From positions 1 to 21,886 of the forward strand of contig CAZIWX010000038.1 in the NCBI GenBank assembly GCA_964543125.1: 21,886 bases of DNA, read 5' to 3'. The translations under genes and the position numbers were made by a program. Position 1 is the first letter of the stretch. Every line of letters begins with the position of its first letter. Of this stretch, positions 9,042-17,078 are shown piece after piece. The notes beneath the pieces were generated by a model. The model made no database searches, was not told the DNA's origin, and saw only the letters and a program-made list of their open reading frames with translations. The stretch comes from CAZIWX01 sp964543125. GTDB lineage: Bacteria > Fidelibacterota > UBA8477.

Positions 9042-9171
9042 TTGGGAATCATTCCCTGGGTTGATTGTTGGTTGGAGGTGAAAAATAGAGTCCGGGTGTG
9101 AATCATACAAGGGCAGACCCAAGGGTAACAATGGCAACCGAACATTTGGAGATATAAAGATAACGCTAATA

Positions 9172-9198
9172 ATATTATATGCTTAGTATTATTATTGC
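9172..9198 (-). promoter_or_regulatory. Candidate promoter for the cyclase gene
   Basis: Read on the minus strand, TTGCAA is followed after about 15 bases by a perfect TATAAT. The spacer is two bases shorter than ideal. Its position, about 130 bases before the ATG at 9041, would give a leader containing the small GGGAA/TTCCC hairpin. Confidence 0.3.
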
Positions 9199-9251
9199 AA
9201 CGGACTGCTAAAAATACGGGGTTAACGTTCCGGCTTTGGTTTTTGATTTTC

Positions 9252-9357
9252 GCCCCCGGGCGGCTTCCTGGAGGTCTCCCTGGGAAAGCTTTTGACAGCG
9301 GAAAAAAAGGGGAGAAAGGTTAAAGTGTTCATCCGAATATCTCCCTGGCCCGGGGGC
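9252..9357. repeat. Spaced 10-bp inverted repeat in the divergent region
   Basis: GCCCCCGGGC at 9252-9261 is exactly complementary to GCCCGGGGGC at 9348-9357, with 86 bases between. The octamer CTCCCTGG also recurs in direct orientation inside it (9277-9284 region and 9341-9348). It could be paired protein sites or chance in a GC-rich patch. Confidence 0.3.
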
Positions 9358-9416
9358 TTCGCTAGGGATCACGAAAGAAACGGATAATGTTTGGATGCAG
9401 GAGTCTCCGGGTGTAA

Positions 9417-9440
9417 GTTTTCGACTGTATGGTCGAAAAC
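9417..9440 (+). promoter_or_regulatory. Perfect 9-bp inverted repeat over the tetR start codon (candidate TetR operator)
   Basis: GTTTTCGAC (9417-9425) and GTCGAAAAC (9432-9440) are exact reverse complements separated by six bases, and the ATG of the TetR gene (9429-9431) lies in that spacer. Length and symmetry fit a site for a TetR dimer, so autorepression of the whole operon is the likely reading. In mRNA the same bases could fold into a hairpin with AUG in the loop, a second possible control. Confidence 0.6.
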
Positions 9441-10052
9441 AAACCTCTTGGTCGAAGCGAGATTGCCGATCGCCAGGCCGAAGAAAAAGCTCTACGCCAA
9501 CAGACGATTCTCAAAGCAGCCCTCAAAGTCTTTGCTGATAAGGGATATGCCGAAACCAGCATGGCGGATATCGGTCGCGCAGCTCGCCTTGGAAAGGCGA
9601 CACTTTACTACTATTTCCCCACTAAAGATGCACTATATCAGGCAATCTATGTGCGCGGTATGGATGCCTATTACTCCAACATGATGCCGGCCTTGGAAAC
9701 CGAACAACCAACCCGGATCTTCAAAACCATGCTCACTTTTTACGTGGCCTATATGACACAACATCGGGATTTTTTGAAAATTTTCTATCCCCTGGGCCGC
9801 AGCGCACCCCTGCAGATTGTCCGCTCCCTTGAAGTCCAGACGCTTCATAAACAACACCGTGACCGGCTGGACCAAATTCTACGGGATAAACTGCAGATGA
9901 TTCATCCGGAAAAACAAGAATTGGTTGTACAGATACTGTGGACCTTTATCATGGGGCTGAGCAGCAAACTTTTGCGCCAGACTCCAGTGTCCCTGCTTCT
10001 GAATGAGATTGAAACGATTAACAGCTTTATGCTCCAATTTGTACAGGCGTAA
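9429..10052 (+). CDS. TetR/AcrR-family transcriptional regulator
   Basis: 207 residues. An N-terminal TetR DNA-binding domain (about 22-70) shows the usual pattern: AALKVFADKGYAETSMADI, a helix-turn-helix with RAARLGKATLYYYF, then the family's PTKDALYQAIY. The C-terminal part is the variable all-helical ligand-binding and dimerisation domain. TetR proteins are repressors released by a small hydrophobic ligand, often a substrate of a neighbouring pump. Here the RND transporter starts six bases after the stop, so the regulator is the first gene of the operon it probably controls. ATG 9429 is the first possible start after an in-frame stop at 9414-9416. No SD site lies at a useful distance (AGGAG at 9399 is 25 bases away). 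The start sits inside a perfect inverted repeat. Confidence 0.92.
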   Translation: MVENKPLGRSEIADRQAEEKALRQQTILKAALKVFADKGYAETSMADIGRAARLGKATLYYYFPTKDALYQAIYVRGMDAYYSNMMPALETEQPTRIFKTMLTFYVAYMTQHRDFLKIFYPLGRSAPLQIVRSLEVQTLHKQHRDRLDQILRDKLQMIHPEKQELVVQILWTFIMGLSSKLLRQTPVSLLLNEIETINSFMLQFVQA

Positions 10053-10058
10053 ATACTC

Positions 10059-12422
10059 ATGCAGCGTTTTATTGATTTTGTTTTACACTTTCCTAAAAGT
10101 TTCATCTTGGCGATAGCCATTATTACGGTCGGACTGGGTTATGCCAACCGTTATACCAGGATGGAACCGGATGTCACCCAGGCTCTGCCTCGGAAAATTC
10201 CCGCCAAACGCCTTTACGACAAAATGGGCAAGATTTTTCCCAGTAAGGAATTCGTATTTGTGGGTTTATCCGGCCCGAACCTCTTCACACCCCGCCATCT
10301 CCGGACCATCTGGAATCTAACCCAAAAACTCGAGACCGATGGAGCGGTGTATTCTGTGATTTCACCTACCAATATTGCGGCTATTGTAGGAACTGAGGAG
10401 GGTATGGATGTCCACGATATCCTGAAGGCGCCACCGAAAACAGATAGCGATATAGCCCGATTCAAACATGATCTGTTAAACAGCGACCTGGCTTTGGGAA
10501 ACCTGCTGGCCAAGGATGAAAAAGCTTTCGGAATCATGGTATTTCTTAAAAATACCGCCCGTGTGAAATCTTATGTTAAAGCACTGATTCCTGAAATGGA
10601 GCAATTCGACCGGCAGACCGATCTGGATTTGCTGCTGACCGGGAAACCCATCCTGAATTATTATGTCAGCCTGGGAATGCAGCGGGATATGGCAGTATTC
10701 TTCATGTCGGGTATCGGTATCATCTTTATTCTGCTAGCCTTCATTTTCCGTAACTTACGCGGCATTTTACTGCCTCTCTCGGTGGTGATTTTTTCGGTCA
10801 TTTGGACCATGGGATTGATGGCGATTCTGGGACGCCCCATGAGTCACGCCACGGAGATCATGCCGATTCTTATCATGGCCATCGCCGTGGCGGATAGTAT
10901 CCATATTCTATCACATTTCTACCACCACGCCAGTGAAAGTACCGCTCCCGAATCCAGAGCGGTTACCCGCAACACCATGACTGAAATGCTCTCGCCGGTA
11001 GTCATGACATCACTTACGACCATGGCCGGTTTTATGGCGCTGGGCACCGTGGGCGCCGAGTCCATCTCCGAATTGGGATATTTTACCGCCTTTGGCGTTT
11101 TGTCCGCCTTGATTATCAGCATTACCTGGATTCCGGCCTTCCTAACGGTGCTTAAAATTCCGAAACGGTATCGCAAGCATGAACAACGTCAGACCACCGC
11201 CGAGTGGGTGGAAAAGTGGGGTTCGTTTCTCGTGCGGCGGCAAAAGTTACTCATGCCTTTTATTGTGCTTGTGACAATTTTTTCCGTTTGGGGAATTTCC
11301 CGGCTACAGCATAGTTTTTCCGCCATCGAAAATTTCCCCCAGGATCATCCGGTACGCGTTGCCAACGATCTGGTGAATCAGCATTTTGCGGGAACGACGG
11401 CGTTCGATATCATAATCGAGGGAAATGCACCCGGCGCCATTAAAGATCCCACGCTTTTGGCGCAAATGGACGAGTTGAAACAATTGGCGCTGAAAATGAA
11501 TCATGTGGGTAGTGTTCAATCCCTGGCGGATTTCATCAAGCGCATCAACAAAGTACTGCATGCCGACGACCCCCGCTTTTACCGGGTTCCACCGGTGAAA
11601 GCTAAAGTTGCCGGGACCGACTGGATTGAAAAAAACGGCGAATGGGTGGAAGTTCCCAAGGCCTACATCGTTTCGGGCGAGGAGTTGGTAGCCCAATATC
11701 TCCAACTATTCGAAATGTCGGGCAAGCCCCAGGATATGGCGAATATGGTGGATTATAAATACCGTAACGCCAAAATAAGCATCATGATCAACACCGACGA
11801 CCAGGCGGCACTACGGACCATCGACCGGGAATTAACCCGTTACATTGATGATCATATCAATCACAATCCCGGTACTACGGCTGCGATCACGGGCATGGCG
11901 AAACTTTTTCTCGTGGTGGATGATCTGATCGTGAGGGGGCAGATCTGGAGTATTCTGACTTCACTGGGTTTGATTTGGGTTCTTACCTGGATCATGTTCA
12001 AGTCCCCGGTTATCGGCCTACTCAACACGATCCCGCTGTTTTTTGCCTTGTTTCTTAATTTCGGTTTCATGGGTTTTTCGAGAATCAATTTGAATCTGGA
12101 AACGATGACTACTTCCAGCATCGCCATTGGCGTGGGCGTGGATTATGCCATTCATTTCGTTCACCGCTACCGCTTGAAATTGCACGAGGGACTTGACTAT
12201 GAAGCAGCGGTTCCGGCAACCATGCGGGAAGCCGGCCTGGCGATATTTTTCAATTCGATTACGGTGGCGGCTGGTTTTTCAATTATCGCCATGTCGCAAT
12301 TCGTCGCCATCCGTGAAATGGGCATGTTGATTACACTGACAATGCTCACAGCGGCATTTGGTGCTTTGACCATATTGCCGGGTATTTTTCTCACTTTCAA
12401 GCCCAAATCATTAGCGCGATAG
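10059..12422 (+). CDS. RND-superfamily (MMPL-type) transporter
   Basis: 787 residues, with the duplicated 1+5 / 1+5 membrane-span plan of MMPL/RND exporters: TM1 about 14-28, periplasmic loop about 30-205, five spans about 212-365, then TM7 about 397-415, a second loop about 416-640 and five spans about 650-780. Both halves carry the polar membrane residues expected for proton coupling: Asp279 with His282 (AVADSIHILSH) and Asp695 with His699 (VGVDYAIHF). It is about 250 residues shorter than AcrB-type drug pumps and resembles hydrophobic-lipid exporters of the MmpL/HpnN kind. Such pumps move lipids or other hydrophobic compounds from the inner membrane. Substrate is unknown. Starts six bases after tetR and ends 11 bases before the LolA-like gene, so it is within one operon. 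Confidence 0.93.
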   Translation: MQRFIDFVLHFPKSFILAIAIITVGLGYANRYTRMEPDVTQALPRKIPAKRLYDKMGKIFPSKEFVFVGLSGPNLFTPRHLRTIWNLTQKLETDGAVYSVISPTNIAAIVGTEEGMDVHDILKAPPKTDSDIARFKHDLLNSDLALGNLLAKDEKAFGIMVFLKNTARVKSYVKALIPEMEQFDRQTDLDLLLTGKPILNYYVSLGMQRDMAVFFMSGIGIIFILLAFIFRNLRGILLPLSVVIFSVIWTMGLMAILGRPMSHATEIMPILIMAIAVADSIHILSHFYHHASESTAPESRAVTRNTMTEMLSPVVMTSLTTMAGFMALGTVGAESISELGYFTAFGVLSALIISITWIPAFLTVLKIPKRYRKHEQRQTTAEWVEKWGSFLVRRQKLLMPFIVLVTIFSVWGISRLQHSFSAIENFPQDHPVRVANDLVNQHFAGTTAFDIIIEGNAPGAIKDPTLLAQMDELKQLALKMNHVGSVQSLADFIKRINKVLHADDPRFYRVPPVKAKVAGTDWIEKNGEWVEVPKAYIVSGEELVAQYLQLFEMSGKPQDMANMVDYKYRNAKISIMINTDDQAALRTIDRELTRYIDDHINHNPGTTAAITGMAKLFLVVDDLIVRGQIWSILTSLGLIWVLTWIMFKSPVIGLLNTIPLFFALFLNFGFMGFSRINLNLETMTTSSIAIGVGVDYAIHFVHRYRLKLHEGLDYEAAVPATMREAGLAIFFNSITVAAGFSIIAMSQFVAIREMGMLITLTMLTAAFGALTILPGIFLTFKPKSLAR

Positions 12423-12433
12423 GGAGGATTTCC

Positions 12434-13216
12434 ATGCGACGCACGATCATTTTTATTCAAATTGTTCTATTTCTCACCGGGTTTGTAATAGCCCAGAATT
12501 CCGGTTATAATATTATGCAAAAAGTGTTGAATAAATCCAGCCTCAACACCATGCAGGCAGATTTGAAACTCACCTTGCGGACCCATACCGGCGACACCCG
12601 TGAACGGGAAATCAAGTTCTATTCCAAGACCGATCCCAAGACCGATCTGACCAAAATGTTGATGAAGTTTGTCTATCCCAAAGATGTTACCGGTACGGGT
12701 TTCCTGAGTATTGAGCACGCTGGGCGGCCCGACGATCGTTTCCTATACACGCCGGCTTTGCGCCAGGTTAAAAAGATAGCCAGCAGCGGCAGCGGCGGCA
12801 ATTTCATGTCCAGTGATTTCACTTACTATGATATTGGTACGCCGGAATTGGATGACTGGAATTATAAATTGCTTCGGACAGAAACACTGAATGGCCGGCT
12901 GGCCGATGTAATTGAAGCGCTACCCAAGACTCCCCGTGTAAAAGAGGACACGGGTTATGGTAAGATTATCCGGTGGGTGGCGCAGGATAACCTGAGCATC
13001 TACCACTCCGAGTACTACGACCCGTCCGGTGAATTGAAGAAAAAATTAGACATTGAAAAATTTGAAATGATCAAAAATGTGCCATTTGCAACGGATATGG
13101 TGATGCACGATGTGATTATTGACCACACCAGCCGCATGACATTTGATGGTCTGGAGATTGATGTGCCGCTTCGGGATGACTTTTTTACACCCCGGGTTTT
13201 GCAGCGGGGGAGATAA
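12434..13216 (+). CDS. LolA-like periplasmic (outer-membrane lipoprotein-sorting) protein
   Basis: 260 residues. A signal peptide is clear (basic MRR, hydrophobic 4-19, cleavage near Ala20-Gln21). The mature part matches the LolA-like / outer membrane lipoprotein-sorting family (Pfam PF17131 type): repeated amphipathic strands with the family's GTGFLSIEH, D.RFLYTPALR..K.I, and F..SDFTYYDI patterns. These proteins fold as an open beta-barrel with a hydrophobic cavity that shields a lipid. Members often sit next to RND/MMPL genes; a role as periplasmic carrier for the transporter's substrate is inferred. GGGAGG at 12422-12427 overlaps the transporter stop codon and is six bases from the ATG, showing tight translational linkage. 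The next gene begins two bases after its stop. Confidence 0.9.
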   Translation: MRRTIIFIQIVLFLTGFVIAQNSGYNIMQKVLNKSSLNTMQADLKLTLRTHTGDTREREIKFYSKTDPKTDLTKMLMKFVYPKDVTGTGFLSIEHAGRPDDRFLYTPALRQVKKIASSGSGGNFMSSDFTYYDIGTPELDDWNYKLLRTETLNGRLADVIEALPKTPRVKEDTGYGKIIRWVAQDNLSIYHSEYYDPSGELKKKLDIEKFEMIKNVPFATDMVMHDVIIDHTSRMTFDGLEIDVPLRDDFFTPRVLQRGR

Positions 13217-13218
13217 AC

Positions 13219-14439
13219 GTGCGTAAGCTGTTTCTGTTCGGGATAGGCTGGGGACTTTTGGTTTCAAGCCTCTCCGCGGAGCTGAATCTCCAAGGATTTC
13301 TCAAAACCTACGGGGGGATTAATACGCACTACGCGGACCGCTGGGATCGGCTTTACAGCCATTTGCAACTACAGTTTTCGGGCCGCACCGGCCAGCGTAT
13401 TGGCTATCGGGGCGATCTGGTTATGCGATACAACTATCTTGCGGATCGTAAAGCGGATACAACGAGAACGGTTGGTCTGGAAATCTATCCGGCGGAACTG
13501 TACGTTGATTACTATGGCCATTGGCTGGATGTGCGGGTTGGTCAGCAGTACTTGTTCTGGGGCCGGGCGGACTGGGTGAATCCCACTGATGTTTTTATCC
13601 CCTGGGATTATACCAACATGTCCTCGGACATCGAGGATTACCGGATTCCCATTCCGGCGGTTAAAATGTCAATTTATCCCGCGGTGGGCCATTTAGAACT
13701 AATTTACGCCCCCCGTATGATTCCGGATAAAATTCCTAACCCGCTCTCGCCGACGGTAGGGGACAGTGCTCTGGACCAGGCCCAATTTGGATTACGTTAT
13801 GCCAACGACCTGAGTGCCGTGGCCTGGTCGGTGTGCGCGTATCACGGCTGGCGGAAATTTCCGGAAGTCGAAGCCGTTATTAAGCCACCGGGTCCCGCCG
13901 TGGTGTATGCATACAACCGATTGGATCTGCTGGGTGGTGATTTTATTTACGCGGGCCATAAATGGGCGCTGAAGGGTGAAGGCGCCGTGAATTTTTCGGC
14001 CGATCCTAAAGGCCTTGATTCATTCATCGCCAATGACAATTTTTACGGCGTCCTCGGGGCCGACTGGCTTCCCGGCGAAGATTTTTCTCTCAATCTGCAA
14101 GGCATCGTTAGATACTATTTCAACTTCGATCCCCAAATTGAAAAACAGGTCGTGGTTAGCCAAAATCAGTTATCGTTCCAGCCGCTCACGAACGCCACGA
14201 TCTATTCGTTGTCCAGTGTCATTCACTATAAAATTTCAAATTTTATTGATTTTCGGAACATCACGGTGATAAATCTGGATCACAATGACTGGTTCTGGTT
14301 ACCCGTAATCTCCTGGGAAATGGCTGACGCCACCCATCTTACCCTGGGCGGTATTTTCTTTAGCGGACCAGCCGGGTCGGATTTTGGGAACAGTGCCGAT
14401 TCAGATCAGCTTTTTCTTCAACTGAAGACTTCGTTTTGA
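13219..14439 (+). CDS. Outer-membrane beta-barrel protein (DUF1302/porin-like)
   Basis: 406 residues with a GTG start; a GGGGGAG-type SD site ends about five bases upstream. A signal peptide (hydrophobic 3-19, cleavage after Ser-Ala near 20) is followed by alternating aromatic/polar strands and ends in Phe (LQLKTSF), the classic C-terminal signature read by the BAM complex. The motif VRVGQQYLFWGRADWVNPTD resembles the strand-turn seen in DUF1302-like barrels that neighbour RND/LolA-like or RND/DUF1329 genes in other bacteria. About 14-18 strands are likely. It is the last gene of the operon and would serve as the outer-membrane end of the route or a receptor for its cargo. Exact family is uncertain: a general porin is the alternative. 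Confidence 0.82.
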   Translation: MRKLFLFGIGWGLLVSSLSAELNLQGFLKTYGGINTHYADRWDRLYSHLQLQFSGRTGQRIGYRGDLVMRYNYLADRKADTTRTVGLEIYPAELYVDYYGHWLDVRVGQQYLFWGRADWVNPTDVFIPWDYTNMSSDIEDYRIPIPAVKMSIYPAVGHLELIYAPRMIPDKIPNPLSPTVGDSALDQAQFGLRYANDLSAVAWSVCAYHGWRKFPEVEAVIKPPGPAVVYAYNRLDLLGGDFIYAGHKWALKGEGAVNFSADPKGLDSFIANDNFYGVLGADWLPGEDFSLNLQGIVRYYFNFDPQIEKQVVVSQNQLSFQPLTNATIYSLSSVIHYKISNFIDFRNITVINLDHNDWFWLPVISWEMADATHLTLGGIFFSGPAGSDFGNSADSDQLFLQLKTSF

Positions 14440-14574
14440 ACACCAGCTTACAATTTCCCGGGGCTAAAGTTATCTCCCGGCAATTTTTCCTTCAGAGGTA
14501 CCCCCGAAAGCAGAAGTAAACTTCGTCTGAAACCTCGACGAGCAAAGGATTGCGAGCTTTTACAAATGACGGAG

Positions 14575-14596
14575 CCTGTTTTTAGCCAAAAACGGG
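14575..14596 (+). terminator. Hairpin after the TetR operon, possible terminator
   Basis: CCTGTTTTT (14575-14583) pairs with AAAAACGGG (14588-14596) through nine pairs with one G-U wobble and an AGCC loop. The following sequence is T-rich but the T run starts several bases away, so it is not a textbook rho-independent terminator. Confidence 0.35.
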
Positions 14597-14635
14597 AGTA
14601 CTTCTGATTTTCTTTTGCTTGCCTATTTTTTACGA

Positions 14636-14665
14636 CCCCGCTACATTGACAAGTTGTAGCTGGGG
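14636..14665 (+). promoter_or_regulatory. Strong hairpin in the leader of the TPR gene
   Basis: CCCCGCTACA (14636-14645) pairs with TGTAGC and GGGG (14655-14660 and 14662-14665) through ten pairs with one bulged T and a 9-base loop. It ends 57 bases before the ATG at 14723. No known riboswitch class is recognised. Confidence 0.4.
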
Positions 14666-14692
14666 CAGCAGCCGGGCTGGGGGGCGGTGACA

Positions 14693-14722
14693 ATGGCAAA
14701 CTTTCCGGATGGGTTGAATTAA
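14693..14722 (+). CDS. Possible 9-residue leader peptide ORF, stop abutting the next start
   Basis: ATG at 14693 reads MANFPDGLN and stops with TAA at 14720-14722, directly joined to the ATG of the TPR gene (TAAATG). A G-rich stretch (14679-14688) precedes it. If translated, it would couple initiation of the TPR gene, which lacks its own clear SD site. The ORF is very short and may be chance. Confidence 0.25.
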   Translation: MANFPDGLN

Positions 14723-17050
14723 ATGACTCGTATACTCGAAATTTGGGAAGATCTGAAAGAACGCCGATTCTTTCCCATTCTGGCTGCTTACTTTGGTGGC
14801 GGCTGGGTTTTTCTGGAATTCTTCGGATTTGTGGTTGATACGCTGCATTTATCGCCAACCTGGAAATTAACCACGCTTACTTTATTAGCCGCATTCGTAC
14901 CCACCGCCGGCATTATTGCGTTTTTTCACGGAAGTCCAGGCAAAGACCCGGTTACCCGCATGGAAAAAATCCTGATTTCCGTTAATGTTGGTGTTGTCAT
15001 TCTGATACTGACATTCTTCCCTCCTTCAACATTTTTGTCTACCGGCAACACCAGCGCCGCCGTTATGAAGGTTCAGTATCAAGACGTCGGTGGAGCTGTT
15101 ACTGAACGCACGCTGGTTCGCCCCCAATTCCAAACATCCATCATGCTGTATTTATTCCAAAATCAAACCGGCGATCCACGGAATAATTGGCTGGAATTTT
15201 GGTTTGTGGATGGTCTCCTGGAGGACTTAACCCAGAATAATTATCTCACCTTCAGCAATCAATATGTCAACCGGCCGGCCATCCACGCCCTGGAGCTGGA
15301 ACAGCCCAGCCGGGTGCCCCTCTCGATCCAGCTAAAATGGGCGCAGGACGCGGGCGCCAAATATCTGATCAACGGTGATTTCCTCCGGGACGGCGACCTG
15401 TGGCGCGTCCACCTGCAGGTTTTCGAGGTGAAGCAGGGCTTGGCCGTTTTGAGCGAAAAATTCAAGGGTACGAATCCGATTGACCTGATTGATCAGATGT
15501 CGCCATCCATCGAGCGCGTGGTAAAGCTGTCTGATAAACAGATTAACGCCTTTCCCAATTTGAAGGTACGTGAATTGACCAGTTACAACGTGGAGGCGAT
15601 TAAAGCTTACAGCCGCTATTGGCAAACCGTTACCCGGGATGATGATCCGGAGGCGGCACTGAAGTATATCAAAGCCGCCGTGGCCGCCGATCCCACCTTT
15701 GCTTTAGCCCATTTTCTGGCCTGGCAGCTCTGTTTCATGCTGAATCGGCCCGACTATATTGAGCATCTTGAAGCTGCCATGCGTTATAAGGACCGTCTGA
15801 GTGACAATAACCGGCAATATGTGGAATACAATTATTTTCAGGTGCAGGGAAATACGGAAGCAGCGGAACATACGCTGAACCGGTGGATTGCTCTGGCGCC
15901 CAATAATCCGCAACCCTATCTCCTGCGCGCCCGTCAACTGGATCGGCGGGGACAGCGCGGGGAGGCGTTAGCCAGCCTGGTGCGGATCCATCGCATGAGC
16001 CCGGGAAACGAGGAGGCGTTGGCAGCGCTGAGCGGTGTTTGTCTACAATTAGGCCGCACCCGTGAGGCGTTGGGATATGCCAGTCAATTCATCAATGACC
16101 ATCCCGGATTGGATCGGGGCTATTTGTTGAAAGGCAATGTAATGCGGGCGACCGGAGATTATGCCGCGGCTCTGCACTCGTACGAGCAGGCTTACGCCAA
16201 CGATCCGCGTCAAATTGTTAACTGGATTGCCGTAATTTGGGAAAAAGCACGGCAGGGCAATATTCCGGGGCTTGCGCCCCAAATCGAAGCGATGCTCAAG
16301 CAGCGCCCGGCGCCGCGTGATCAGGTTCAGCTCTACCGGCTACTGTACAACCTTGAAAAAGACCAGGGACACTTCATTGCGGCCTTCCGGGTTTACCGTA
16401 AAATGATGGAAGTGGGGAAAGGCGTCATGTTGCCTATAAGTTATTATGCCAACTGGGTGCCACTGGTCCAGGATTTGGCTCGGATGAACCTGGATAAGGA
16501 AGCCGGTTTTATTATTCAAATCCTGGAACAAAACTTGAGGATACTGGGCGGTGAGATCACTTCGATGGCCAAATTTTCCTATTACCTGGAAAAGAATGAT
16601 CCGGACAGTCTGGAAACCTACCGGCGAAGGCTTTCCAGCGGGACCGGTTTTCGGAATTACATGAACCAATACTCCGTGGCAGAGGATCTTTTCGCGCAGG
16701 CGCGCATCAGTTTCCTACGCCATGATTATGGAAACGCGAAAATATTTTTAAATCGACTGCGTCAAATATCGGCCTATAACTATTTGGTGGGGGAAGCAAA
16801 AATGCGAATTGCCATGCAGCAATATGATTTGGCGCAGAATGCATTGGAAACACACTTGGTTATGCATCCCCGGGACATGCGGGCCTATTACACTTTGGCG
16901 GAAATGTATATGGCCCGTGGCATGCTCCAACAGGCGCAGCAGGCGGTGGCGGTTTTAAACCAGCTCATGCAAACGGCCGATCCGATCCTGCCCCTGGTTG
17001 CCGCGACCCGGGTTCTTCAGACCCGTTTGGGTTTGGAGCCGGCTTCTTAA
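14723..17050 (+). CDS. Membrane-anchored FlgO/TolB-N-like domain protein with TPR repeats
   Basis: 775 residues. The N-terminus (MTRILEIWEDLKERRFFPILAAYFGGGWVFLEF) is broken here into its parts: a charged helix (LKERRFF) leading into span 1 (about 17-36), span 2 (about 48-68) and span 3 (about 82-100). This is the anchor seen in many signalling TPR proteins (the LKRR-VFRVAAAY type). Residues about 138-275 resemble the FlgO/TolB N-terminal alpha-beta domain (MLYLFQNQTGDP, WFVDGLLEDLT, GAKYLINGDFLRDGDLWRVHLQVFE). From about 290 to 770 come roughly a dozen TPR-like helical pairs. Function is unknown; such proteins act as scaffolds for protein assembly in the periplasm or at the membrane. No catalytic motif is present. 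It converges with the GGDEF gene with 28 bases between stops. Confidence 0.85.
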   Translation: MTRILEIWEDLKERRFFPILAAYFGGGWVFLEFFGFVVDTLHLSPTWKLTTLTLLAAFVPTAGIIAFFHGSPGKDPVTRMEKILISVNVGVVILILTFFPPSTFLSTGNTSAAVMKVQYQDVGGAVTERTLVRPQFQTSIMLYLFQNQTGDPRNNWLEFWFVDGLLEDLTQNNYLTFSNQYVNRPAIHALELEQPSRVPLSIQLKWAQDAGAKYLINGDFLRDGDLWRVHLQVFEVKQGLAVLSEKFKGTNPIDLIDQMSPSIERVVKLSDKQINAFPNLKVRELTSYNVEAIKAYSRYWQTVTRDDDPEAALKYIKAAVAADPTFALAHFLAWQLCFMLNRPDYIEHLEAAMRYKDRLSDNNRQYVEYNYFQVQGNTEAAEHTLNRWIALAPNNPQPYLLRARQLDRRGQRGEALASLVRIHRMSPGNEEALAALSGVCLQLGRTREALGYASQFINDHPGLDRGYLLKGNVMRATGDYAAALHSYEQAYANDPRQIVNWIAVIWEKARQGNIPGLAPQIEAMLKQRPAPRDQVQLYRLLYNLEKDQGHFIAAFRVYRKMMEVGKGVMLPISYYANWVPLVQDLARMNLDKEAGFIIQILEQNLRILGGEITSMAKFSYYLEKNDPDSLETYRRRLSSGTGFRNYMNQYSVAEDLFAQARISFLRHDYGNAKIFLNRLRQISAYNYLVGEAKMRIAMQQYDLAQNALETHLVMHPRDMRAYYTLAEMYMARGMLQQAQQAVAVLNQLMQTADPILPLVAATRVLQTRLGLEPAS

Positions 17051-17078
17051 TATTCAACTGAAAATTTAGTGAGCTGAT

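Larger units (their letters stand above)
9042..9428. other. Divergent intergenic region between the cyclase and the TetR operon
   Basis: This region separates the minus-strand cyclase from the plus-strand tetR gene. It holds an AT-rich stretch (about 9160-9200) with minus-strand promoter-like boxes, a 10-bp inverted repeat, GCCCCCGGGC (9252-9261) against GCCCGGGGGC (9348-9357), and the left arm of the tetR inverted repeat. No coding sequence is convincing, apart from the possible 5' extension of the cyclase frame to 9137. Confidence 0.6.
14440..14722. other. Structured intergenic region and leader of the TPR gene
   Basis: The 283-base gap carries two good hairpins (14575-14596 and 14636-14665), a tight palindrome CAGCC-G-GGCTG (14669-14679) and a possible 9-codon ORF ending exactly at the TPR gene start. 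The region after the first hairpin is T-rich (14600-14632). It may combine the end of the upstream operon with a control region for the TPR gene. Confidence 0.5.

Noticed and set aside
9292..9297. TTGACA as a -35 box for tetR
   Set aside because: No -10-like hexamer lies 16-18 bases downstream; nearest TAAAGT is about 23 bases away.
14448..14858. Minus-strand ORF across the TPR leader and gene start
   Set aside because: It overlaps the N-terminal membrane anchor of the TPR gene and its translation has no recognisable domain.
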